A DNA stretch of 5,744 nt from Acetobacteraceae bacterium (GTDB lineage Bacteria; Pseudomonadota; Alphaproteobacteria; Acetobacterales; Acetobacteraceae), in NCBI GenBank assembly GCA_947446625.1, contig CANFIE010000271.1:1-5744 (forward strand), read 5' to 3'. The stretch's first letter is position 1; each line of letters opens with the position of its first letter. The translations under genes were made by a program, and so were the position numbers. The notes under the pieces are model-generated. The model worked only from the letters and a program-made list of their open reading frames with translations, had not been told where the DNA came from and made no database searches. This document shows positions 1 through 5,744 of the stretch, in pieces.

Positions 1-1
1 C

Positions 2-76
2 CTTGCCAGCACCATGCGCCGCAACAACCAAGGAAGCGCCGCCTATGCCATCCGCCGCCCCCAGCCCGGCCTATGA
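2..76 (+). other. Possible C-terminal tail of an upstream gene, overlapping the GMC gene start
   Basis: From base 2 an open frame runs to a TGA at 74-76 and encodes about 24 residues ending in RRPQPGL. It would overlap the start of the GMC dehydrogenase (ATG at 45) by 32 bases. If real, it is the end of a gene in the same operon and translation of the two could be coupled. I do not recognise the peptide. Chance open frames of this length are common in GC-rich DNA, so this is only a candidate; the sequence left of the window would settle it. Confidence 0.2.
30..36 (+). promoter_or_regulatory. Ribosome binding site that fixes the GMC start at ATG 45
   Basis: The purine run AAGGAAG lies 8 bases before ATG 45, close to the usual Shine-Dalgarno spacing. 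It supports that ATG over the in-frame TTG at 3, which has no visible upstream signal and would add a 14-residue extension with no counterpart in the family. Confidence 0.6.
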
Positions 77-1694
77 TTTCATCGTGGTGGGTGCCGGTTC
101 CGCCGGCGCCGCCGTGGCCACCCGCCTCACTGAAAGCGGCGCCTACCGCGTGCTGCTGCTGGAGGCCGGCACCGAGGGCTCGGGCTATTTCTGGTCGCGC
201 ATTCCGGCCGGCGTTTCCAAGCTCATCGACAATCCGGCGGTGAACTGGTGCTTCTCCTCCGAGCCCGACGCCGGCTCCGGCGGCCGCCGCATTGAGGTGC
301 CACGCGGCAAGATGCTGGGCGGCACCAGCTCCATCAACGGCATGGTCTTCATGCGCGGCCAACCGCAGGACTACGACCACTGGGCGCAGCTCGGCAATCG
401 CGGCTGGAGCTGGGATGACGTGCTGCCGGTGTTCCGCCGCATGGAAAGCTTTGAAGGCGGCGCCGACGCATACCACGGCGACAAGGGCCCGCTGCGCGTG
501 ACCACCACGGCCCGCCACAAGGTGCCGCTGCTGGAGAAGATGATCGACGCCGCCGGCAATATCGGCCTGCCCTTCAACCCAGACCTGAACGGCCCGAGCC
601 AGGAAGGCATCGGCATGTCACAGGTCACCATCGCCAAGGGCCGACGCCAGAGCACCGCCTATTGCTACCTCGACCCCGCCCGCGACCGGCCCAACCTCAT
701 CATCCAATCCGGCGCACTGGCCGAGACGCTGATCCTGGAAGGCAAGCGCTGCGTTGGCGTGCGCTACACCGTGGGCGGCGAGAAGCGCGAGGCACGGGCG
801 ACGCGCGAGGTCATCGTCTCCTCCGGCTCCATCAACTCGCCCAAGCTGCTGGAACTCTCCGGCATCGGCCAGGGCGAACTGCTGCGCAGCCACGGCATCA
901 CCCCGGTACATGAACTGCCGGGCGTGGGTGAGGGCCTGCGCGACCACTACTCACCGCGGGTGAAATTCGCCATCACCGAACGCAACCTGACCTTCAACGA
1001 CAATGCCCGCGGCTGGCGCCTGGCGCGCGAGGCGTTGAAATACGCCTTCCTGCGCGAAGGCTTCCTGGCCCGCACGGCGGTGCCGATCCGGCTGTATTTC
1101 CGCACGCGGGAAGGACTGGAGGCGCCTGACGCCACCATCTCCATCCTGCCCTTCCTGTATGAAATGGTGAACCACGAGCGTCGCGTGGCCAAGCGGCGCG
1201 GCATCACCATGAACATCAACGTGCTGCGCTCGGAAAGCACCGGCTCGGTCCACATCAAATCGGCCGACCCCAGCGCGGCCCCGGCCATCCGCTTCAACTT
1301 CCTCTCCACCCAGCATGACCGAGACGGCCTGCTCGCCGCCATCCGCAAGGGGCGCGAGTTGATGGCGGCCTCACCGCTGAAGGAGATCACCGGCGAGGAG
1401 ATCGCCCCCGGCAAGCACGTTCAATCAGATGCCGACATGCTGGAATGGGTGCGCAACACCGCCGAGACCACCTACCACCCGGTGGGCACCTGCAAGATGG
1501 GCCCCGACCCGATGGCGGTGGTGGACAATGAATTGCGCGTGCACGGCATTGAGGGCCTGCGCGTGGCCGATGCCTCCATCATGCCCACGCTGACCAGCGG
1601 CAACACCAACGCGCCCTGCATCATGATAGGCGAGAAATGCGCCGAGATGGTGCTGCGCGCCGCCGCCGAAGCCGGGCGCCGGCAGGCCGCCTGA
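45..1694 (+). CDS. GMC-family FAD-dependent oxidoreductase (choline/alcohol dehydrogenase-like)
   Basis: A complete 549-residue flavoenzyme of the glucose-methanol-choline family, expected to oxidise an alcohol to an aldehyde (or further) using bound FAD. The N-terminal Rossmann motif GAGSAG is at residues 16-21, with the ribose-binding Glu at 40 in LLLEAG. GMC signature 1 spans about 88-111 (GKMLGGTSSINGMVFMRG, then DYD). Signature 2 spans about 261-275 (GSINSPKLLELSGIG). The C-terminal substrate domain ends with HPVGTCKMG, giving the catalytic His at 478, and SGNTNAP, whose Asn522 matches the second active-site His/Asn of the family. There is no signal peptide or membrane segment, so it should be cytoplasmic. 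Length is normal for choline dehydrogenase, AlkJ-type and polyethylene glycol dehydrogenase relatives. The substrate cannot be read from sequence, and I do not call it betA because no betaine-pathway gene is adjacent. It converges on the amidase gene downstream. Confidence 0.93.
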   Translation: MPSAAPSPAYDFIVVGAGSAGAAVATRLTESGAYRVLLLEAGTEGSGYFWSRIPAGVSKLIDNPAVNWCFSSEPDAGSGGRRIEVPRGKMLGGTSSINGMVFMRGQPQDYDHWAQLGNRGWSWDDVLPVFRRMESFEGGADAYHGDKGPLRVTTTARHKVPLLEKMIDAAGNIGLPFNPDLNGPSQEGIGMSQVTIAKGRRQSTAYCYLDPARDRPNLIIQSGALAETLILEGKRCVGVRYTVGGEKREARATREVIVSSGSINSPKLLELSGIGQGELLRSHGITPVHELPGVGEGLRDHYSPRVKFAITERNLTFNDNARGWRLAREALKYAFLREGFLARTAVPIRLYFRTREGLEAPDATISILPFLYEMVNHERRVAKRRGITMNINVLRSESTGSVHIKSADPSAAPAIRFNFLSTQHDRDGLLAAIRKGRELMAASPLKEITGEEIAPGKHVQSDADMLEWVRNTAETTYHPVGTCKMGPDPMAVVDNELRVHGIEGLRVADASIMPTLTSGNTNAPCIMIGEKCAEMVLRAAAEAGRRQAA

Positions 1695-1702
1695 AAAGGC
1701 CA

Positions 1703-1731
1703 GCACGGGGCGCCACGACTGCGCCCCGTGC
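1703..1731. terminator. Convergent hairpin terminator between the GMC and amidase genes
   Basis: A perfect inverted repeat has 11-base arms (1703-1713 and 1721-1731, GCACGGGGCGC and its complement) around a 7-base loop. It lies in the 45-base gap between two convergent stop codons. Read on the minus strand, the stem is followed after about five bases by TTTT (complement of 1694-1697), so it resembles an intrinsic terminator best for the amidase transcript. On the plus strand there is no U-tract, and the hairpin may only stall polymerase or protect the 3' end of the GMC mRNA. Confidence 0.7.
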
Positions 1732-1739
1732 CGCGCCGC

Positions 1740-2687
1740 TTAAAACAGCTGGCCCTTCTTCAGCATGCCATGCACGCCCTTTTCGCCATTCACGCTCTGC
1801 GTCACATGGAAATCCACCGCCAGTGAACAGAAGGCATAGGCCTGCTCGCGGGAAAGATTGGTGCGGCCGCAGATGAAGCTGATCATCTCGCGCAGCGCCT
1901 GCTTCATCGCCTGGTCCAAATCCTCGTTCATCCCCATCGAGATGTAGTGCGTCGGCGTCTCGGCCCGCGGCATGGCCAGCGGCGCGCCCTGGTTCTTGTG
2001 CAGAATGAAGGTGAAGCGCCCATCCAGGCACATCTCCAGCGCGGTCACGCACACCTCGCCATCGCCCTGCACGCCATGGCCATCACCGGCCGAGAAATTC
2101 GCCCCCGGCACATGCACCGGCAGGAACAGCGTGCTGCCCGCCTGCAATTCCTTGTTGTCCAGGTTGCCGCCATGAATGCGCGGCTCCTTCGAGGCAATCA
2201 CCCCAAAGGCCGGCGGCGGCGCCACGCCCATCACGCCGAAGAACGGCGCCAGTGGCAATTCGGTGCCCCAGGGCAGCTTGCAGGTGCGCCGAGCGCGGTC
2301 CACCGGAATATGCATCAGGTGCATCTCGTGGAAATCTTCCGGCAGCGTGCCCATCAGCGGCGCTATCATGTTGTAGCCCCAGTCGGCACCCGGCTCGATG
2401 CTGTCGATCCGCACCTCCAGCGTATCGCCCGGCTCGGCCCCGGCAATGGCGATGGGCCCGGTCAGGATATGCCCGCTCCGCATGCCGGGGTTGGCGGCGA
2501 TGATCTCCAGTACCGCCGGCGGCACCGCAAGCCCGCTTTCCGGCGGCGGCAGCACGGCGGCGCGGCCGCTGACGGACTGCAAATCCACGCTGTCGCCGGA
2601 TGCAATGGTCAGCACCGGGGCAAAGCTGGCGCTGAACACGCCGGCACGGGTGGTTTCGGGGGAAGCGCGCAGAATGTGGTGGGCCAA
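1740..2687 (-). CDS. Acetamidase/formamidase family amidohydrolase
   Basis: A complete 315-residue protein of the FmdA/AmdA family, cytoplasmic metal-dependent enzymes that hydrolyse short amides such as formamide or acetamide to ammonia and the acid. From the TTG start it reads MAHHILRASPETT, matching the usual family opening (a short polar start, then ATPETV-like). Further hallmarks are GHILTGPIAIAGAEPGDTLEV (72-92, given in part), HGGNLDNKEL (172-181), the GDGHGVQGDGE block (201-211) with likely metal or catalytic His and Asp, and a C-terminal VDFHVTQSVNG then KGVHG (291-307). GDGHG replaces the more common GDGHA, a mild change. Length is normal. An upstream in-frame ATG at 2717 would add ten residues but lacks a ribosome binding site. 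The exact amide is unknown. The gene is divergent from the dehydrogenase operon, and the ammonia it releases could serve as nitrogen source. Confidence 0.9.
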   Translation of the reverse strand: MAHHILRASPETTRAGVFSASFAPVLTIASGDSVDLQSVSGRAAVLPPPESGLAVPPAVLEIIAANPGMRSGHILTGPIAIAGAEPGDTLEVRIDSIEPGADWGYNMIAPLMGTLPEDFHEMHLMHIPVDRARRTCKLPWGTELPLAPFFGVMGVAPPPAFGVIASKEPRIHGGNLDNKELQAGSTLFLPVHVPGANFSAGDGHGVQGDGEVCVTALEMCLDGRFTFILHKNQGAPLAMPRAETPTHYISMGMNEDLDQAMKQALREMISFICGRTNLSREQAYAFCSLAVDFHVTQSVNGEKGVHGMLKKGQLF

Positions 2688-2776
2688 GGCATCTCTCCGC
2701 AATGCGTCTGCCTGCATGAGTAGTCGGACAGCGCCATCACCGCTAGACTTGGCAAAAAATCGGGGCAGGCAACGGC
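2688..2776. promoter_or_regulatory. Divergent intergenic region with probable back-to-back promoters
   Basis: These 89 bases separate the start of the amidase (leftward) from the start of the dehydrogenase operon (rightward), so promoters for both must lie here or inside the flanking genes. A TAGACT at 2744-2749 could be a rightward -10 element, but only a poor -35 match (TAGTCG, 2721-2726) lies 17 bases upstream. The stretch has the window's clearest A-run (about 2754-2759). A 7-base inverted repeat (2709-2715 with 2765-2771) is too short and widely spaced to call an operator. No regulator gene is in the window. The element assignment is a guess; the regulatory role follows from layout. Confidence 0.35.
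2693..2698 (-). promoter_or_regulatory. Ribosome binding site supporting a TTG start for the amidase
   Basis: On the minus strand GGAGAG sits five bases before the TTG at 2687-2685. The upstream ATG at 2717 is preceded by a pyrimidine-rich stretch without a purine run. Together with the family-like N-terminus from the TTG, this favours the rarer start codon. Confidence 0.6.
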
Positions 2777-3679
2777 ATGTCGAACCAGACCAGCATCGGC
2801 TTCATCGGCCTTGGCCAAATGGGCGCGCCCATGGCGGAACGCCTGCTGGCCCCCGATATCCGCCTGCTGGTGCATGACCCGCGCCCCGAGGCGATGCGCC
2901 CCTTCACCGCCCGTGGCGCCATTGCCTGCGCCACCCCGGCGGCCATGGCGGCGGAAGCGCAGATCATCTTCACCTGCCTGCCCAGCGCCGAGATCAGCGA
3001 AGCCGTCGCCGCGCAACTCACCGCCGGCCCGGCGCTGCGCATTTATGCTGAACTCTCCACCATCGGGCGCGAGGCGGTGGCGCGGATCGCCGCCCTGCTG
3101 GCACCACACGGCATTGCCTGCGTCGATGCCCCCATCAGCGGCGGCCCCGCAGGCGCCCGCGCCGGCACCCTGGCCATGATGTCCTCTGGCCCGCCCGAAG
3201 CCGTGGCGGCGCTGCGCCCCTGGCAACTCCGCATTGGCCGCCAGGTCTTCGTGCTGGGTGAGCAACCCGGCCAGGCCCAGGTGATGAAGCTGGTCAACAA
3301 CCTGCTCTTCGCCGCCAACGTCACCACGGCGTTTGAGGCTTTCGCCATGGGCGCCAAGGCGGGGCTTGATGCCGATGCCATGCTGGCCATGGTCAATGCC
3401 GGCACCGGCCGCAGCATGGTGACCGAACAGGTGATGGAGGAAGTCATTGCCGGCCGCTTCCGCTTCGGCGCCACGGTGGCGATCCTCGATAAGGACGTCT
3501 CCCATGGCCTGGCCGAAGCCGCCTCGCTCGGCGTGCCGATGTGGACGCTGGAGCAGATGGGTCGGCTCTGGCGCTTCGCCATGACCCAGGGCAACAGCGC
3601 CGAGGATCTCACCACCCTGGCCCGCATCATCGAAGGCTGGGCCCATACCAGCATCCGCCGCCCCACGGCAGCCGAGTGA
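2777..3679 (+). CDS. 3-hydroxyisobutyrate dehydrogenase-family NAD(P)-dependent oxidoreductase
   Basis: A complete 300-residue beta-hydroxyacid dehydrogenase, expected to interconvert a 3-hydroxy acid (hydroxyisobutyrate, tartronate semialdehyde or a related compound) and its oxo form in the cytoplasm. The N-terminal Rossmann domain begins GFIGLGQMGAPMA (8-20). Strand beta-2 ends in HDPRP with Asp34, which in this family usually goes with NAD rather than NADP preference. The substrate signature DAPISGGPAGARAGTLAMM (117-135) contains Ser121. The catalytic Lys171 and the Asn pair 174-175 lie in GQAQVMKLVNN. The helical C-terminal domain carries DKDVSHGLAEA (238-248 region), the usual KD-L contact. 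Length is typical. GGCAGG at 2764-2769, 7 bases before the ATG, is a modest ribosome binding site. It leads an operon: the next gene starts 17 bases after its stop. Substrate is unresolved, so mmsB, garR or glxR symbols are not justified. Confidence 0.9.
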   Translation: MSNQTSIGFIGLGQMGAPMAERLLAPDIRLLVHDPRPEAMRPFTARGAIACATPAAMAAEAQIIFTCLPSAEISEAVAAQLTAGPALRIYAELSTIGREAVARIAALLAPHGIACVDAPISGGPAGARAGTLAMMSSGPPEAVAALRPWQLRIGRQVFVLGEQPGQAQVMKLVNNLLFAANVTTAFEAFAMGAKAGLDADAMLAMVNAGTGRSMVTEQVMEEVIAGRFRFGATVAILDKDVSHGLAEAASLGVPMWTLEQMGRLWRFAMTQGNSAEDLTTLARIIEGWAHTSIRRPTAAE

Positions 3680-3680
3680 C

Positions 3681-3686
3681 AGGAAG
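3681..3686 (+). promoter_or_regulatory. Ribosome binding site for the first acyl-CoA dehydrogenase
   Basis: AGGAAG follows the upstream stop codon by one base. It is only one base before ATG 3688, too close to serve it, and ten bases before ATG 3697, which is long but usable. It therefore favours the second ATG; the two starts differ by three residues. Confidence 0.5.
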
Positions 3687-3696
3687 CATGCCCGCC

Positions 3697-4875
3697 ATGG
3701 ATGAAACCGCCGAACTCGCCGCCTTCCGGGCTGAACTGCGCGAATTCGCCACCACCCAATGCCCGCCGGAAATCCGCGCCGTGGTGGCGGCCAACCGCAA
3801 GCTCGGCCGCCGCGAATGGGCGCCCTGGCAGCGCATTCTGCACGCCCGCGGCTGGGGCGCGCCAAGCTGGCCCAAGCAGTTTGGCGGCACCGGCTGGGAC
3901 CAACGCCGCCGCCACATCTTTGACGAAGTGCTGGCCGAATGCGACTGCCCGCCGCAATACCACCACGGCCTGCGCCATATCGGCCCGGTGCTCATCCAGT
4001 ACGGCACGCCCGAGCAACAGGCCCGCTTCCTGCCAGGTATCCTCAACGGCGAGGATTGGTGGTGCCAGGGCTACTCCGAGCCCGGCTCCGGCTCGGACCT
4101 TGCCAGCCTGAAGACCCGCGCCGTGCGTGACGGCGATGACTACGTCGTTACCGGCCAGAAGCTCTGGACCAGCCACGCGCATGAGGCGGACTGGATGTAC
4201 ACGCTGGTGCGCACCAACACGGAAGTGAAGCGGCAGGAGGGCATCACCATGCTGCTCATCCCGCTGAACAGCCCCGGCATCCGCATCCGCGAAGTCCGCA
4301 CGATAGACAGTTGGCACCACGTCAACGAAGTCTTCCTCGAAGCCGTGCGCGTGCCCGCCGCCAACCGTATTGGCGAGGAGAACAAGGGCTGGACCTATGG
4401 CAAATTCCTGCTCGACCGTGAACGCCTGGGCGGCGCCAACGTCGCCCCCGCCTTCCGCTTCCTGGAGCGTTGCCGCGACCTGGTGGCCCGCGAACTTGCC
4501 GCCCCCGGCCAGGCGCTGAAGCGTGAGCAACTGGAATATCGCCTGCTGCTGGCCGAAGCCGAATTGCGCGGCGCCCGCGAACTCGGCCAGGCGGCGGTGG
4601 ATGCGGTCATGGCCGGCCGCCCGCTCGGCCTCATGCCCTCGGAACTCAAGCTCTCCACCGCCGACACCATCCAGCGCATCGGCGCCATCGCGCTGGATGC
4701 GGTGGGCGAACGCGTCGCCACGCGCTTCCGCCCGGTCGACGCCTCCGGCCCGAATGCCGAGGTGGAAGACATCGAATGGGTGCAGAACTTCATGTACCTG
4801 CGCGCCAAAACTATCTTCGGTGGCTCGAACGAGGTGCAGAAGAACATGGTCGCCAAGCAATTGTTCGGAATGTGA
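3697..4875 (+). CDS. Acyl-CoA dehydrogenase, larger catalytic-type subunit
   Basis: A complete 392-residue acyl-CoA dehydrogenase that should introduce a 2,3 double bond into an acyl-CoA and pass electrons to electron-transfer flavoprotein. The N-terminal helical domain includes GWGAPSWPKQFGGTGWD (52-68). The middle beta domain has the family block YSEPGSGSDLASLKTRA (126-142) and VTGQKLWTSHA (151-161), which contact flavin and substrate. The C-terminal domain ends IFGGSNEVQKNMVAKQLFG (373-391). At the position of the MCAD catalytic Glu376 there is Gly375. Instead Glu242 in LLDRERLGG aligns with the alternative catalytic Glu of isovaleryl- and long-chain-type enzymes. The usual RxQFG flavin motif is degenerate (R265-E-L-A). 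This combination resembles FadE26/FadE17-like subunits that work with a smaller partner, and a partner gene follows after five bases. ATG 3688 would add MPA. The acyl substrate is unknown. Confidence 0.9.
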   Translation: MDETAELAAFRAELREFATTQCPPEIRAVVAANRKLGRREWAPWQRILHARGWGAPSWPKQFGGTGWDQRRRHIFDEVLAECDCPPQYHHGLRHIGPVLIQYGTPEQQARFLPGILNGEDWWCQGYSEPGSGSDLASLKTRAVRDGDDYVVTGQKLWTSHAHEADWMYTLVRTNTEVKRQEGITMLLIPLNSPGIRIREVRTIDSWHHVNEVFLEAVRVPAANRIGEENKGWTYGKFLLDRERLGGANVAPAFRFLERCRDLVARELAAPGQALKREQLEYRLLLAEAELRGARELGQAAVDAVMAGRPLGLMPSELKLSTADTIQRIGAIALDAVGERVATRFRPVDASGPNAEVEDIEWVQNFMYLRAKTIFGGSNEVQKNMVAKQLFGM

Positions 4876-4880
4876 TCGCC

Positions 4881-5744
4881 ATGGCCTTCGAACCCACCCC
4901 CATGCTGCCCGGCGACGCGTTTGACAGCGCCCGCCGCTTCGCCGAAGCCGCCACGCAGGAACTCGCCCGCCTGCACGAACCCGCCGCCCGCGCCGCGCTG
5001 CTGGCCCAGCACTGGGCCGCGCTGCAGGAACTCGGCTGGGCCGGCACGCTGGTGCCCGAGGATGATGGCGGCGCCGGCGGCACGCTGCTCGACCTCGCCG
5101 CCCTGGCCGAGGGCGCCGGCAGTGCCGCGCTGGCCCTGCCGCTGGCCTCGGTCTGCGCCGTGGCGCCCACGCTGCTGGCAGGGCAGGGCGCGCTGCTGGC
5201 GCAACTCGCCGCCGGCACGCTGCAACCCTGCATCGTGCTGGAAGCCGGCATTACCGCAAGCGCCGGCCAACTCAGCGGCCGCGCCCTGGGCGTGGAAGCG
5301 CCGCCCAGCCCCAGCCACGCCCTGGTGGCGGCGCAGGGTGGGCTCTACCTGCTGCCCATGCAGGCACCCGGCGTCAGCGTCACCCGGCATGAACGGATCG
5401 ACGGCCGGCTGACGTGCGACCTCACCCTCCAGGCCACGCCCGCTGCGCTGCTGCTGGCCGATGCCAGCGCCGTCATCGCCCGCGCCCGCGACCTCGGCGC
5501 GCTCATCACCTGCGTGGAAGCGGTGGCCGCCATGGGCACGCTCATTCAGCAAACCATCGGCTACCTGCTTGCCCGCCAGCAATTCGGCGTAGCGCTGGCC
5601 AGCTTCCAGGTGCTGCGCCACCGCGTGGCCGAAATCTACGTGGCCTACCGCAACTTCACCGGCCTGGTGCAGGCGGCGCTGCGCCAGCCAACCTGGCAGG
5701 AAATCGCCTTCGCCAAGCTGCGCCTGGGGGAAGCCGGGCGCTTC
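4881..5744 (+). CDS. Acyl-CoA dehydrogenase, smaller partner subunit (3' end cut by window)
   Basis: An open frame of 288 codons runs from ATG 4881 to the last base without a stop. The start matches the family pattern (MAFEPTPMLPGDAFDSARRFAEA, like MDF-TEEQ-L-DS-RRF). The N-terminal domain has LGWAGTLVPEDDGGAGG (51-67). The middle domain (about 110-195) is reduced and lacks the YSEPGSGSD block. The C-terminal helical domain has YLLARQQFG (228-236) and SFQVLRHRVAEIY (241-253), the flavin-pyrophosphate motif, followed by KLRLGEAGRF near the end. About 80-90 residues should be missing, given family lengths near 370. No acidic residue falls at the place of Glu242 of the neighbour (Ile209 by hand alignment). 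It follows the upstream stop by five bases with only a weak GGAA, so translation is probably coupled. Likely a structural and flavin-site partner of the preceding subunit. Confidence 0.88.
   Translation, partial: MAFEPTPMLPGDAFDSARRFAEAATQELARLHEPAARAALLAQHWAALQELGWAGTLVPEDDGGAGGTLLDLAALAEGAGSAALALPLASVCAVAPTLLAGQGALLAQLAAGTLQPCIVLEAGITASAGQLSGRALGVEAPPSPSHALVAAQGGLYLLPMQAPGVSVTRHERIDGRLTCDLTLQATPAALLLADASAVIARARDLGALITCVEAVAAMGTLIQQTIGYLLARQQFGVALASFQVLRHRVAEIYVAYRNFTGLVQAALRQPTWQEIAFAKLRLGEAGRF

Noticed and set aside
1947..2723. 258-codon open frame on the plus strand
   Set aside because: It is antisense to the amidase and its product is rich in His, Arg and Gln without any motif.
2709..2771. 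Seven-base inverted repeat TGCCTGC / GCAGGCA in the divergent gap as an operator
   Set aside because: The arms are short, 49 bases apart, and of a kind expected by chance in this base composition.
3541..3696. N-terminal extension of the first acyl-CoA dehydrogenase to an ATG at 3541
   Set aside because: The extension lies inside the preceding gene, is Gly/His/Arg-rich and unlike the family. The ribosome binding site and family-like start are at 3697 (or 3688).
2609..3865. 418-codon open frame on the minus strand
   Set aside because: It overlaps the amidase start and lies antisense to the dehydrogenase. It has no recognisable domain and its composition is that of a shadow frame.
3043..4860. 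605-codon open frame on the minus strand
   Set aside because: It is antisense to the beta-hydroxyacid dehydrogenase and acyl-CoA dehydrogenase, both of which have clear family motifs. Its product is low-complexity, rich in Ala, Gly, His and Arg, as expected of a shadow frame in GC-rich DNA.
4921..5412. 163-codon plus-strand frame inside the second acyl-CoA dehydrogenase
   Set aside because: Pro/Ala/Arg-rich shadow in another frame of a gene whose own frame has the RQQFG and SFQ motifs and stays open to the window end.
4395..5621. 408-codon open frame on the minus strand
   Set aside because: It is antisense to both acyl-CoA dehydrogenase genes; the product is Gly/Gln/Ala-rich and unlike any family I know.
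1..5744. Defence system, CRISPR array, mobile element or structured RNA
   Set aside because: Nearly all bases are covered by five metabolic genes. The only gaps over 20 bases apart from the left edge are the 45-base terminator gap and the 89-base divergent gap, and neither holds repeats, transposase remnants or an RNA-like fold beyond the terminator.

Overview
The window is high-GC DNA (about two-thirds G+C by eye, with strong G/C preference at third codon positions). It is densely packed with soluble oxidoreductases and one amide hydrolase. The gene families and compact Shine-Dalgarno-led layout fit a free-living, catabolically versatile proteobacterium. An alphaproteobacterium of the Acetobacteraceae/Rhodospirillales type or a Burkholderiales betaproteobacterium both fit, and the sequence alone does not decide. 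There are no tRNA or rRNA genes, insertion sequences, CRISPR arrays, prophage genes or attachment sites. Base composition looks uniform, so this reads as ordinary chromosomal accessory metabolism.

Layout. (1) 45-1694, + strand: a complete GMC-family FAD-dependent alcohol dehydrogenase/oxidase (choline dehydrogenase-like). It has a good ribosome binding site and may overlap the tail of an upstream gene. (2) 1695-1739: a 45-base convergent gap holding a perfect 11-bp hairpin, the likely shared terminator. (3) 1740-2687, - strand: an acetamidase/formamidase-family amidohydrolase, probably starting at TTG. (4) 2688-2776: a divergent intergenic region, the only plausible promoter area for the genes on either side. 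(5) 2777-5744, + strand: a tight operon of a 3-hydroxyisobutyrate dehydrogenase-family NAD(P)-dependent oxidoreductase followed by two adjacent acyl-CoA dehydrogenase genes. Gaps are 17 and 5 bases, and the second acyl-CoA dehydrogenase runs off the window end.

How they may work together. The operon pairs a beta-hydroxyacid dehydrogenase with two dissimilar acyl-CoA dehydrogenase subunits whose sequence hallmarks are complementary. The first has a candidate catalytic Glu (E242) but lacks the RxQFG flavin motif. The second has RQQFG but no acidic residue at the matching catalytic position. That is the pattern expected of a heteromeric (alpha2beta2-type) acyl-CoA dehydrogenase, as known for the mycobacterial cholesterol side-chain enzymes, and it is the most interesting point in the window. 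The alcohol dehydrogenase and the amidase could feed oxidised or deamidated intermediates into the same CoA-linked route, but this is inference from proximity. No substrate can be assigned, and I see no clear evidence of a wholly new type of system.
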